DNA of 64,000 bases from Pipra filicauda (taxonomy: Eukaryota; Chordata; Aves; Passeriformes; Pipridae): positions 8,587,799 to 8,651,798 of the forward strand of contig NW_024104532.1 in the NCBI RefSeq assembly GCF_003945595.2. The letters run 5' to 3'. A program made the translations under genes and the position numbers. This document shows, one piece after another, positions 23,861-36,700 of this stretch (positions are counted from its first letter, which is position 1; the number at the start of each line of letters is the position of its first letter). Below the pieces are notes generated by a model. It ran no database searches. It saw only the letters and a program-made list of their open reading frames with translations, and was not told the DNA's origin.

Positions 23861-26800
23861 AAGGAACCTGTGCCTTCACAGGTGAGAAACACCTGCCTCC
23901 CATGTACAAATGAGTGTGTCTTCTCCACTGAGAAAGTGTTACAGAAGTGCCTTCCCTGCCACTGCTACAGACCCCCCTCAGCAGGACTGCAGGTGACCAG
24001 ACAACACAAAGGACCTTTTCCCCTGCCAAAAACAGGCTAAGGGAAAAGTTCTGTTCACATGGGATTTTCTATCGCTGCCTGGTAACAAATACAGGAAAAG
24101 CAAAAACTATTCCAAGGGAGCTTAAAGTACAAAAACTCTAAGTATAATAAGAGCATTTATTATTCCTTCATCTTTCCTTTCAGCTGAACAGCTTATTGAA
24201 TTTTATTACAAAAGTAATACCCAGCTCAAGCTTTTGCATAACTTAAATTTCAGGTTCTTATATTTTACATTCGAGCTTCACATCAAGGAGATTTTGCCTG
24301 TAAATACTTTAACAACGTATTCATTTTAGTCATTGTATGAACTGTATTGAGTTTTGTAAAAAAACTCTTCCTAAACTGTAATTAAAAGCCAAATATGACT
24401 TGGCAGTGGTCATTTAGAACTAAGAAATGTAGCAGCTACGTGCTTTTTCCTGTTAACCAAGGTCTTACTTCTGGTCAGCTTCTCCAGACTTTCTCCACTC
24501 CAAAGTTACCAACAGTATTTTAAATTATACACTTGAACCACAGTAAGAGACAGGCATTGTGCTTTGACTTTATTTCTCATCCTTATTAAATGTTTCTCTG
24601 CAATGCCAATCTAATTTTTCTCCTTTATCAAAACATTAAATCGATTTCTTTAGCTGAATTCCACGGCAGCATCCTCTGTGACAGTGAAGGATAAACTCCA
24701 TGATATAAAGCAGTTTGTTAGGTTAAAAAAAAAATCTTAAGAACAATGGTTGAAATGTCAGGAAAGAAGAGAAGGAATAATTTGTATCAGCCTCATCCTA
24801 CCTCACTCCACTATTCTTACAAATATTTAAGATCTGAACTGTTTTCAGTTGGTTAACTTAAGTGCAATTTGCTGTATTTAAAGCAGTGTTTTTCATGTAT
24901 TGAAGTACTGTAATTTAAATAAAATAGAAAATAACTTCTCATTTGATTAGAGTACCCACTCTTTTCTTCATATAGGTCAACTCCAACCAATTGCTTTCTG
25001 TTGAAATGGCATTATTCTGCTTAGAGCACTCAGTTATAGCCTGGGATGTACATCCTGAACATCTCAGCAAACCATTCCAGTGGAGCTTCTCATCCCTTTA
25101 CTGTGGTAATCAATAGGGAAGGCTAAAAAAAATACTGAATGCTGGTTTATTACACATTCCTAAATTTATACCTAATAAACTACATTGCAGGAAAAAACCC
25201 ACTGCAACCAGCTGCTGGCCTAAAGAAGATGTTATAAAACAAAAAAGTCAAAGGTTTGCCACTTGATTTATCTGCTGTGACCTCTCCACCAGCAGAGTCT
25301 CTTCATGACGGCGCGTGTGTGAACGTGGCTGATCTGCACCCCTTTTACACCTGAGCATAAATCAGAGACAGCGAGCTGGGCTATGGAATAATAATGTCTT
25401 ACCCTTATTGGAGTGGTGGCTCTGCTTTCTCTGCAGCTGAAGAGCAGCTTTGGGAGACTGCTCTTGCCCAGTTAAATGCAGAATTTGACAGATGAGCAAA
25501 GTGTCATCAGATCTGCCAAGAGCAGCAACAGTTTCTGTGCCGTGCTCTTGCTGCAGGTTTTGCCTGGGCAATGAAGAAAATGGCACCACTCTCACATAAT
25601 ATTTCTACATAATGCAATTCATCCTTAATAAAGAAGTCCATCCTTTTCTTTAATGCTTGACTTTAAGCCCCAACATACTATTTTAAATACTGCTTCCAAA
25701 CCTCAGGCCATAGTGACCATGTTCTTTTCTCAACGCTCATATTGCTTTTTTTTTCCCTCCTTTTTCTGCACTGATGGCATTAAATTGGTTTGTTATCTCA
25801 TGGTACATTCTCAAAATATGTCCCCTTCTTCATTTATGCCTAAATTTCATTCTCACAGTCATTCCTGAAACTGCAGGTACAAGGGTAATATTTTTAACTT
25901 AAATAAAAACTATTAAACGTTGACTTTTGACGTTATTTAAGCCTAAACTTCAGTTCTTATAAAAATGGCTGACAGATGTGACATCTCAATACCTTGCTAT
26001 TACAGACAGCAGTATCTACATGATTATCAGAACTTACTTTAAGTCTTAGCTTTCCTAGGGAATGTCAGAACCCAAGAAACAAAATATAAAAAATTACCAG
26101 GTTATATGTTACTTTTTAACAGGCATTTATTTCCCAAGTTTTTCATCCACTAAAAATGAAAAGCAGCAGTAGTTTCAGCTCTAGCAATACTGCAAAGAGA
26201 AGCTGAACCCCCTGGTAATTACTGAAGTGTTGCACATTTATGACTAACAGGGGGATTTCACTGGTTATGAGAGAATAAATTTAATTTTTCTTCACGGTAC
26301 GTGCTCTAAACCAACCACAAAAGTTTGTTATAAAATGTGCTGTGTTCTTCTTGGAAAAGGATGCACAGAGAGGCACATGTATTCAAAGAAAAGAAAAGCA
26401 TCTAATCAAAAGACCTTATGCAGAACCAGACCATCAGTCATCCTTAACAGGGAAGTCAAATTAGGCTGTTTAAATGTTTGACTGATTACAGGTAATCCTT
26501 TGAGACAAAAAGATTGTTTCTTCCTCGGTGTTAACGAGACTGAAGATTTGGGCAGCTGACTCCAAATCACAGAAACTGCAGAATCAAAGCCAGAATGCCC
26601 TAATGAGCAGATTTTCCCTCAATACTGAAGAATTTTTTCAGGATTTTTTTTTTTCTTTTTAATAAAAAATAAGTTACAGGGTTTTCTTTTGACAACTCAG
26701 AATGAAACTCAGCTGCTTAGGTGCTCTCATGTTTTATGCCAGTATCTCAAAGGCAGTATTCTCTTAACAGGACGAATGGCAGGAAACCCAGTTTTGCTGT

Positions 26801-29800
26801 AACACCACAACCCACAGTCCTGCAGAAGCACCAGAAAACATTTTCTGGGGAAGTTCCTCCAGTCCTTCGATGCCTCACATCACTCTAACTTGAAACTGCA
26901 AGCGTCAGCAAGATACTTTTAGAAAAAAAAGACAAAGCTTATCCTCCTCTATTAAAAGATATCTTCAAAAAGAAAATGATGCTCTGTTTGCAAGTGCCTC
27001 CCTGGGTCTCCCTGGCCTCCCAGAGCACCACCACTCCCAGCACTCCCCAGCTGCTGCAGGACACTGGAATTCAGGCCTCAGAATGGAACACTTCACTTTT
27101 ATAAACACAGAACACAGTTAATTTGACTTTAAAACCGGGCTTACAACACGTTCCAAAAGAAATAACTGCTCTTCAAATAAAGCAGAACTACTGCTTTAAT
27201 TAGTTGTTACTCTAAGTTTTACAAGATGAAGAGGTATATTTCGCTTAAATGCCAAATTATTATTAAAAACATGCGTGTCAAGGGTGAATAATCACAGAAT
27301 ATGTATCCTGTGAATGTATTTATATTTAAAATAATAATGATGTTTCTTCAAATCTGTGTCATTATACAGAAAACAAAGTCACAGTAATAAACAGGTTTTT
27401 AACATGTAAAAACTTTCACATAAGTTCTGAAATAGAAAACATTACAAATCTTGAATAAAAATAAGAAAATATTTCTGAGGTGAAACTGATACTAAGTACT
27501 TTATTTTTAATCAAATCAGCTAAGATTAAGTGAGCCAAGGATGCACACAGTCAATGTTTGCAGGATGAGGGATTGATTTCATGTTTACTGATGTAAAAAG
27601 GAAGTAGATTACCCGGTGAGCTCCACCTTCCTGGGGGGTCTGCTCCCAGAACATGCCAGAGTTTCTCCGTGTGTAACACGGTTACAACTCTTGCCTACCT
27701 GTGCCAAAGTCAAACCCACCCTGCCTTACATCCCAACACCAGCACAGCACATCCAACCTGGGACAGCATTTATTTTCCACTTCAAATGGAAACTTTCAGC
27801 ATTTGATCCAGAGTCAGAAGTGCAATCCCAGTCCTGCCCAGCTTGCACTCCAGCAGTTTATATCAGGGAACCTTAAAATTCAACACGTCATTTTTTTTCG
27901 ACGTGCAATAAAGAAGTTAGAAAACACTAAGCACAGACATCTCATGGTTACCAGAGTCCTGCTTCCAGATACTCCTGGTTATGAGCCAAAAAGGGTTCCT
28001 TAGATGCCTTCAGCAGGCCTAAATTAAAAAAGGTTCAGCTCCTTCCATGAAAGATGCTAAAAAAAGAGCAATTAATTAAAGCAAGGTCTCTGTAGCAGTT
28101 TGACCTGCCACGTTCCAGGTCAGTGGGGAAGAAGGGGTCAGACTTTGCACTTCTGTCTGTCTGCTCACACTTTCTTCACAGGGCTTCTAAATGAACCAAG
28201 GCTAAAGCAGGTGAACATGTTCGAAGGGCAAGGTCAGAGCACTCCAAACCCCCATGTGCTCCTGTTTAAAGGTGGTTTTTTAAGCTCCTGAGCTTTGCTG
28301 CCTCACGGACAGCCCCGGCTCAGGCACCTCACTCAGCTCCACTGCTGCCAACAGTCACTTGGAGCAGGAATCCCATCATTCCAGGAATGCTACAAAGCCT
28401 CCAAAAACGAGGAAATGATGCCTGTGCTGCAGGAAAAGGTCTTTTTTGGTGGTAGCTGCAGGAGAACAGACCACAGGTGAAGTTTGCTGCTTGGGTGGTG
28501 GCAGCTTTTCTTTTCTCTCCCTCTTTTGTTTTGAAAGGGAAAACACGAGTCTGTAGGGGGTTCACAATTGCTTTTTCAGCTTGGCACGATGACAAAGGTT
28601 GGCAAGCCTCATTTCCAAAGGCAAACTTTCTTTTCTCAGGGAAATGAATGATTTTCAGGTGACTTTACATTTGAAAGTAAGATTTATCCAATATGACCTT
28701 TAAAGCCTCCATCCTTTTGCCAACACTGCCACGGCTCAATGAAATCTCAGTGGTCAACTTTTATTGTTTTTATTTGCAGCCTATCCTATTAAGAAAACAA
28801 TGTACTTTCTAAAGCCTGAATGCCTACTATCTTTGTGGTCTTAATTTGCTGACACTGTCAATTTTTTGGGTCTTCTAGTGATTTATCAAAAAAATTATTG
28901 TTTCATTCTAAACAACTTGCACAGCAAGGATGGAAAGGAGGGTAAGAATAATCCATGGTTTTGGGTGGCTCTATTAGGAATAAACAGTATTTTAGGCTAA
29001 ACAAATTTTTGCTGAAGTATTTTCTCTGGGCAAATATTATCCAAGTGCAGACAGAAGAGACGAGCAATTAATAAAAGTCACTCAAATAAGAAACTCGTAA
29101 TTTCATTTGTTCTCCGTAATTCAAGGGTAGCTCACATTTCATACTTAAGTCCTTATATCCTTTCAAGGAAGATTACACTGAGGTGTTCTCTAATCAATAT
29201 TCTCTGAAGTACATGCAGCTATGTATGTACACATTTTTAGTAAATTGAAATTAAATAAGTGAAATTTCATGTTCTGGGACATACAGAAAATATTTTATTA
29301 TGAGAACCCAACAAGAACAAAACCAGCACACCATGCCCTACACACATACAGAACTTCTGACACGAATAATAAATTAATGGAAATAGGGAAGAAAATTAAG
29401 AGAACTAAAAAGTATCTCAGATTGAATCCAATTATGATAATAAGGAGTGCAATATTTTATTTTCAATGACTATTATCATAGATTGATTGTCTACAGACTA
29501 GAATATGTTTAATTTTTTTTTTCTTTTGTGCTTTCATCATATATGAACCAGCCCAATCACTGCCAATATTTTTAACTTAAGACATTGGGATTTAGAAACT
29601 AACCAATGCCATGAGGCTGAGGAAGTCACAGAATGAAGAAGCTGATTTCATTGACTTCTAAAGTGCTCTGGGCTCTAACCAGACTCACGTCCCACCACAG
29701 AGGAACAAGAACAATAACTGTGAGAGGCACAGGGATGACTCTCAGTCCCATCCCACACACTCAGACAGTATCTATGTACTTCTCTCTGGTCACCTTTCCC

Positions 29801-29910
29801 TGCTTCCATCTCTTGAATACTTTATCTTTGAGTTTTGCCAGGACCTCCTTGTTCCTCCTTGCCACCTTTGCTTGAATTCCTGCTCATTGGGGTGGACTAG
29901 TTGAGCTCAG
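23861..29910. other. SLIT3 upstream intron: unique sequence
   Basis: Six kilobases with no recognisable exon, RNA gene or transposon. Open frames in it are short and lack domains. A T-rich run lies near 26646-26663 and GC is slightly higher near 27000-27070 and 27600-28500, without further structure that I can name. Confidence 0.6.
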
Positions 29911-29996
29911 AGATGGTGTCCCTGCCCATGGGAGGGGAGTAGGAACTGAATGATCTTTAAAGTCCCCTCCAACCCAAACCATTATGTGATTCTGTG
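29911..29996 (+). mobile_element. CR1 LINE 3' end (plus orientation)
   Basis: Reads gatggtgtccctgcccatgg, ggaactgaatgatctttaaa, gtcccctccaacccaaacc, then attatgtgattctgtgg. This is the sense form of the same CR1 3' end seen in minus orientation at 2.5, 6.0 and 45.8 kb. About 85 bp is kept. Confidence 0.93.
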
Positions 29997-32512
29997 GTAA
30001 TCTATTAATCTACACATTGTGCTTCTGGTACAATGAATGTCACTCAGAGCTGGTTTGAAACTTTCTGATTAACTGGAGTTTAAAACATTTTCATGTAAGG
30101 GCGCTCTAGAAACACTATTTTGTACTTAATTTCTTGGTAATATATCTTTATGACAGCACTCAACTAAACTCCATGTGTGATCAGGCAAACAGAGTTTGGG
30201 TAAAGAAGTAGAAATTTTGGCTTATTAGTTTTACCAAGGAGAGGAGGGAGAAAAGGGACAGGAGGGAAGAAGGGAAGTGGAAAAAAGCAGAACTCCAGCA
30301 CATTTGAAGCTGAAAATATTTCCAAAGCGGTCTTGCTGTCGTTGGTCCCACTGCTCGCTTTTATCTGGCTGGAAGCAGGAATGCAGTGCCAGTGCCATGG
30401 TTCTCCCAGCCCAGCATGGAGCAGGGATGTGTTCTCATGTGTGTGTGTGCATCATTTGGGCACAGAGCACTCCTGACTGCCCTTCATTACTGCTGATGGA
30501 ATCCCAAGGTCAATGACCAGCCATAAATGTCCATTCTAAAGAAAATGTATTGAAGACACCCTGCCCAGTGTCTTTTCCATAGGTTCCTGGTGAGACCAGG
30601 AGTGTCAAATACCCAGTTGACCTTTCAAGATAAAAAACATTATCAGCTGCACAGATTTAGATCTTCATCTGTTTCTGTTAAGCAGACCCACTGAGATTAT
30701 ATATTTCCTGTGGGCTGTTTCACAGTCTGTGACATGTTTTATCAATATTCATTTTCTCTCCCCCGTGCTCACAGTCTTTCTCCCACGTGGTGGTCTCTTA
30801 TCATGCATATGTATGAGGTCTCTGGTGGGAGTACTGGTATTATAACAGTGCTGTAACACTCCTTGGCCTTTTTTTATTAAAAAAATATATCTTTTGTATA
30901 TTTAGTTAGCATGGCTCTCCCTTCTCACACGGAACAGCTTTAAGTCATTAAGAATAACCCCAAAACCCTCACTGGGCAGGATAAATAATGTTAGAATTCG
31001 TAGATAAAACAACAAAAAAAAAAAGACAGCAATCTGACAGAGAAAGCAAAAAGAACCCCAACCAAATCAACCAAAAAACTCCACAAACAAACAGAAACAT
31101 GTGGAACTTTCTATGCTTTGACAATAGGATAAAGATATTTCTGGTAGAGCTCTTTTGGCCAAACAGCAACTGGCAAACAGAGACTGTGAAATGCCTTGCA
31201 AGAGGGGCACTAGCTGACAACAAAGAAGAGGAAAGCTGGAAATGAACATTGAATTAAATATAATCATTAATTGATCCTGAATGCTGACCTAGTCACTTCA
31301 TGTTATAGTTCCTATACCTTGCATTCAGGAGTCTGACCAGTTCAGAACATCAGCAATTGCACAGGGATGTATAACTTTCCCTAAAACATATGTTATAACA
31401 CATTATTTACAGCTTTCCAAGCAAAACTGAAGCACTTGATTTATATTGCAGCTCTGCAAAGTTCTTTTTAGTTTTGGTTGGTTTTTTTTTTTCCCCTCCA
31501 ATGTAAGAGACACCTCCTTTGACAGAAGATGTAAAAATACTGACCTAAAAAATGTTTTGAAAGTTGTTAAAACATTCCATTGGATGGACACAAGTTAACA
31601 AGAGAACACAAAGAAGTTTTAATTTGGTTAAGTAATTTTTACAGATCAAGAATTACAGTAACACTGTATATGTACCTGTCTGTTTAGATCATAAGGGTTA
31701 ATTTTATAGGGGTTGGTTCAATCACATTGTTTTAAAGGAGCTACACTAGCCAGATGCCAAGCTGATACAATAAACAAATCTAATGAATTTAAAAAAAAGA
31801 GAACCACATCAAGACATTTTCACATGAAATCAGGTAATGACAGGAAAGAAAAATGAAGATATATTAAAATAAGTACAAAAATCCAGTATTTAGGTTGTAG
31901 AGAGATTCTAGACACGAAGACTGATGTATTGCTGCCTTTATCATACCCAAGCATTTTACTCCAGTAAGTACAAAATCATTCATTTTAACGTGGAAGCACC
32001 GGGGCTTTAAATAAATCCACGCAACAATAAATATTCTAGAAAAATTATTCATTTTCTGTTGAGGGATGAGAATAATCGACAAGATTAATTACCATTTTAT
32101 CGTACCATTTCTTAGAACAAGATTTTGCATTTAAGTGCGTCGCTGTGTCGTTAATGCTTGTATGAAACAACCCAACAGAGGCTTCTGGAACACAGGCTGA
32201 AAAAAAAAAAGCTGAAAGGGGATGCCTGGGCTCATTACAGATGCTAATGCAGCTTAATGACCAATTAGATTTCTTTTTTTTCCAACAAGGTAAAAGTGAT
32301 GTAGGAGTCCAACTGTGTTGCTCACAGGAGCCAAAGGAACCACAAAACTCTGGGAGTGCTGTGATGTGCATTATTAACCCAGGTACTGTCCTGTCAAGAA
32401 CAGTATCAATGGTTCAGAAAAACTCACTACTCTTTCAGCTTGAGCTGCCTGAAATTCTCTGTATTTTCATATGGATTTGTTAGAAGGTGGTAAATATACG
32501 GAAAAAGCCCCA
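29997..32512. other. SLIT3 upstream intron: unique sequence
   Basis: No gene recognised. A purine-rich stretch lies at about 30236-30290 and an A/C-rich low-complexity stretch at 31007-31101. The 85-residue frame at 30988-31245 owes its Lys/Asn/Gln content to the latter and is not a gene. Confidence 0.6.
31007..31101. repeat. A/C-rich low-complexity tract
   Basis: Starts with an 11-A run, then mixed motifs such as ccccaaccaaatcaacc and acaaacaaacag. On the transcribed (minus) strand it would be T/G-rich. Confidence 0.6.
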
Positions 32513-32616
32513 CATATACATGTTTATATACAAATATACAAATACACATGTTTTAGATATATACACATATACATGTTTTGTATATATATAAAAATATATA
32601 TTTATTGTATATATTG
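32513..32616. repeat. (TA)n / (TATACA)n AT-rich microsatellite
   Basis: About 100 bp of alternating TA, TATACA and TACATG units, such as gtatatatataaaaatatat. It ends about 40 bp before the left arm of the inverted duplication. Such tracts readily form hairpins and are prone to breakage or polymerase stalling, which may bear on how that duplication arose (inference). Confidence 0.88.
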
Positions 32617-32654
32617 CCAGGAGCAACAGATATTTCTTCAAACATTGCCTGCAA

Positions 32655-32795
32655 TGTAAAATATGAAAGAAATCTTACAAAAACTGAATGATTCTTATGC
32701 ATGAAACCTGATCACACTGGGTGTGGGTCAGGAATCTAAATTCTGGATAACCCAATGGTTCCATTATAGCAGAGCTGAATTTTTTCACAGAGTTA
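32655..32795 (+). repeat. Left arm of a 141-bp inverted duplication
   Basis: By direct base-by-base comparison this segment is the reverse complement of 33624-33764 with two mismatches in 141 positions and no gap. Landmarks inside the arm include cacactgggtgtgggtcagg and ttctggataaccc. Identity stops sharply at both ends (inside: cacct versus tattt). I do not recognise the arm as part of any transposon family. Its high identity implies a recent origin, or homogenisation, compared with the decayed CR1 copies nearby. Confidence 0.95.
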
Positions 32796-33430
32796 CACCT
32801 CTCATCGTGGGAGGAGAGGTGGCTCTGCTGAATATCACACTGTGTTCTCTTTGGGATGGGCCAGTTTGGGCTTTCTGGAATCAGCAGCCCCGTTGCTGGT
32901 GCAGCAAAACTAAAAGGGACCATCGTTATCAGCACAGTAACCACTGCTTAGGATGAAACACTGAGCAGGATAAATGATCCCATTAACATAGGACTTGCTC
33001 CTGCTTCACAAGATGCAAACAGAATTTAAACTGCCCCCAAATCACCAGAACTCAGTAATATGAGCTCTCCACTGTACACCAGAACATTATTAGATGGTGA
33101 CAAGGTGATTAAAATTCAGGTGAGGACTGGATCAGCTCAGTAATACTGGCTCCCACATCTTCCCCTCCCTACCTGTAACACACATGCATGTGTGAGCACA
33201 CCTAAACACCATATTAACTATTAGACTGCAGTATAAACTTGATATATTTCAAATGCTATTGCTAAAACACAGAGCCCATTTGATTAATTAGAAGCCCTAA
33301 AATACAGTTATAACATATTCAAAATAAACATGGAACAGCTACATTTCACGAAGGGGCAACCATTATTTAGAAAAGCTAACAGTCCACTGCTAACTTTGCA
33401 GGCCCAAGCCTAAAGTTGCTATGAAAATTA
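32796..33430. other. Spacer between inverted arms: unique sequence
   Basis: No open frame with a domain and no transposase-like sequence is visible between the arms, which argues against an autonomous transposon. The rest of the spacer is a CR1 remnant at 33431-33550 and 73 bp of AT-rich sequence. Confidence 0.7.
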
Positions 33431-33550
33431 TTCACAGAATCATTTAGGTTGGAAAAGACCTCTGAGATCGAGTCCAACCTTTGACTGATCACCACCAGTC
33501 AATTAGATCATGGCACAAGTGCCACGTCCAGTGGGTTCTTGAACACTGTG
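33431..33550 (-). mobile_element. CR1 LINE 3' fragment, different subfamily (minus orientation)
   Basis: Reads ttcacagaatcatttaggtt, ggaaaagacctctgagatcg, agtccaacctttgactgatc, then aagtgccacgtccagt. The 'taggttggaaaagacct' start and the 'catggcacaagtgccacgtc' body belong to a CR1 type distinct from the 'gggttggaagggac' copies elsewhere in the window. About 120 bp is kept, and it breaks off after ttcttgaacactgtg. It lies wholly within the spacer of the inverted duplication, 73 bp from the right arm. Confidence 0.9.
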
Positions 33551-33623
33551 TTCCTAACGTTGGGGAATATTTTTAAAATCAAAAATAATCACACTACACT
33601 ACTGTAAGATTCCAGAATAAATA

Positions 33624-33764
33624 TAACTCTGTGAAAAAATTCAGCTCTGCTATAATGGAACCATCGGGTTATCCAGAATTTAGATTCCTGACCCACACCC
33701 AGTGTGATCAGGTTTCATGCATAAGAATCATTCAGATTTTGTAAGATTTCTTTCATATTTTACA
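33624..33764 (-). repeat. Right arm of a 141-bp inverted duplication
   Basis: Reverse complement of 32655-32795, with two substitutions (near 33665, c in cccg/cgggtt context, and near 33737, t/a). The outer edge runs directly into an AATACTAAAAT-type short tandem. In the SLIT3 pre-mRNA both arms lie in the same intron, so they could pair as a near-perfect 141-bp stem with an 828-nt loop. Confidence 0.95.
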
Positions 33765-33795
33765 ATACTAAAATATTAAAATACTAAAATAATAC
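33764..33795. repeat. Short AT-rich tandem (AATACTAAAAT units)
   Basis: Two copies of aatactaaaat separated by attaa, directly abutting the right arm. Low complexity. Confidence 0.7.
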
Positions 33796-36700
33796 GGATG
33801 AGAAGGATACCTGTGGTTCTAGTAGGACAAAAACGTGTTATCTGTTTGTTTCTTATATTGTACAACTACACCCAAAATGCTTTTGAAATGTATAGGCATT
33901 TTGTAACTTGCCAACTTAGAAATAAAATAAAATGAGATTTCTCTTCCACAGAGGGGTTGATCTCTCAGCCTTCAGCTTTATCATACAAAGACAAATCCCA
34001 GTAGATATAACAAATGAATCCTGACACAAGTCCATTTAATACACCCTCTCACATGTCCCTTTATTTATGCTCCTTCCACTAAAGCTCCATCGAGCCTATT
34101 CACTTCAATATTAACTTGTACTGAAACTACTGCACTCAGCTCTGTCTCCCAGATAATTCTTAGCAACTGGGCAGTTTGCTCCTCTGCCTCTTTGCTACCA
34201 TGGAATAAAACAGAAAACGTTGTTCAGAGGTGATTCTAGAAATATTAATGTTTCAGCATCACGAAAACTACCCTTTAATATTTGAGGAGGCTGATTGGGG
34301 ACGTCACAAAGGAACACACAGACGTGGCCTGTAGACCAAAGATATGTGAGAAAATACATTAACCTGCTTTGGAAAATGAAAGGGCAGAATTCCTAAAATA
34401 AATGACCATTCCTCCTCTGTAAAAGACTAAATAAGTATCAGACAGCAGCTACATTACAAAGAAGTCCACTGAAGTAGAAAAGGCTACCTTGTACAAACCA
34501 TGATCTTTACCCACACTGACATCCTTTGCCCTGGTACATTTTCTGCTCACAGAGAACGTGAAGAAGCCACTGAATGCAAATGAGATGAATGGAACAAAAT
34601 GACCTCAAGTTCAAATCCTATAAAACACCTCTGGCTACGTTTTTACAAGCCCTTCCTGGAGATATGTTTAATTAAAATAAAAGCATGATATATGCCACTG
34701 TGCAAAGCCATTCTGATAAGCAGAGTAGCTAAGAAATAACGACATAAAAGTTCCCCTTAAGACAGTTATTTTAGAAAGGCACACAGATTACTGCATCTGC
34801 CGCCTGTGGGCCATTTATCACATGCCTGCTAATTTTTTCCATTGCTTCAAGCATCTTTCAGGAAGAGTTTGTGGGGAAAAAAGAAAGATAGGGCTTTTTT
34901 TGCTAATCTCTGCCTCACTGGGAAACAGAAAAAGGTGTTATTCGTGATATCCTTTCGTTCTGAGGAAAATTTAAAAAGGAGACTCCGAACTGCTGGACTT
35001 TAGCTGATGCTCAGTATGTTTTCAGTTAGAAAATACACATTTCTTATTTGCTTGTGGTGAGTTTGCCACAACAGGTTCGGCACGGCAAATATTTAATTTT
35101 TTGCAGAGAAGTGGCATGTGCCACACCAGGCCTGCCAGTCTCTGCTCCTTATCCAAAGGCTGTGGCAACACAAAGCACATGGGAAAGCGGACGGACCCTC
35201 AGCCTCCTTGTGGTCACAGCAAAGTACTTCAGTGCCTGGATCCGAAACATTTCGAGACACTTTCCTTTAACCTTTTCTATTGAGGAGAAAATGGAAGAAG
35301 ATGAATTTTCAAATCTATGAAAACTCTTACAGCGATGCTATTTTTGTCGACGGAAAATAAGCTGAAAATGAAATAATTTTCCCCTAAACCCTTCACCTCA
35401 GTAAGACCCTGCTGTGGGATGGTAAGCAGGCTCCCCTCCAGTTGGGAGGGTGGGAACAGAAGAGAGCCACAAGCAGTGCAAACCAGCAGATTTTCCTCCA
35501 GCAGAGTTTGCAGGCCACAAGGCTCCACTCCACCCTCTCTCCCTGCAGTATATTTTCAAGTCCCAACTTGGCCTGTCCTTTCCAAATTCTGCATTCACCG
35601 GAAAAGAGAGTTTATTCTTTGCTGCTCCCTATGCCACCTGATTATTCCAGCCTCCTTATCTTCAACATTCCTTCAGGAACTCAGGCTGCAAATAGCAGTC
35701 CCTTCACAAACACCGCCAGAAGGATTGCTTTAGGAGACTATTATGGATTGCCAACTGTAAGGCACAGCTTTCTCAACAGGGGTGGCCCCTGACCCTGCAG
35801 CCCTGGCCACACAACCACCTTGCAGGGCTGTCACCACCTCAGGCTGTAAGTGATGTGCTGAGGTCACGGCTGGAGTTCACAGGTCCTGGCAGCCTCCCTT
35901 GCCCAGCACAACCCTGTCCCACACAGCTGCAGGGATGCCTCGTTTACAGCCCTGCCTTTTGCCACGAGGACAGCTCATTGCAGAGGCACAGCTCTGAGTA
36001 ACTCCCACTGCAACTTCCCAGCTCCAGGGGTGCTACTGCCAACCTCAGCATTCAGAATCCTTCCTCTGTGGTTTGTCAACATTTCCAGCTTGCTTTATGA
36101 CAGTCCTGCCCTCCATGAACTTGCCAGGAGCACTGTACCTGGTCATGAGACAGGCGAGCAGATGTTTCCTGCAGCGATTGTGTTGTGGTGGACGGGCACA
36201 GGGTGAGGTTTGTTTTCTCACCAGCAGCAGTGCTGCTCACCATTGCTGTGCCATCAGGGATTAGTGTCCCCACTGGAATGTCCCCAGTGGTTCAGGTGAG
36301 CTCTGCCCGCTGCCTTTATTTATTCAGGGGAAGCTAATGGTGCTGAATGAGGCAACAGACACATTCCATGAACAGCTCAACCAGTGGACCTGAGTGCAGG
36401 TGTCTGCAAACCAACACAGAGCAAGCAAAGGCCACAACCAAGAAGAGCAAGCAAAGGCCATAAAATTGCTACAAAATTAGGATTTTTATTTTTTTTTTTT
36501 GCAGAAATCTTAGGCAATCAGTAGTAGCTACACAGCTGGTGGCTGTCTGAACACAGAGCAGCAGCTCTTGAACTGGCAGGCCAAGCTTCCCACTCTTCAT
36601 CAAGGCCATAAAGCAATAAAAATATTTAGAAGAGGGCTCTTCAGAAAAAGCAGCCTTCAGGGCAGGAGATATGGATGAACCTCTGATCAGCAGCACGTTA

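Noticed and set aside
34604..34622. B-box-like sequence (aagttcaaatcct) hinting at a tRNA or tRNA-derived SINE
   Set aside because: No A box at the right distance and no cloverleaf can be drawn around it.
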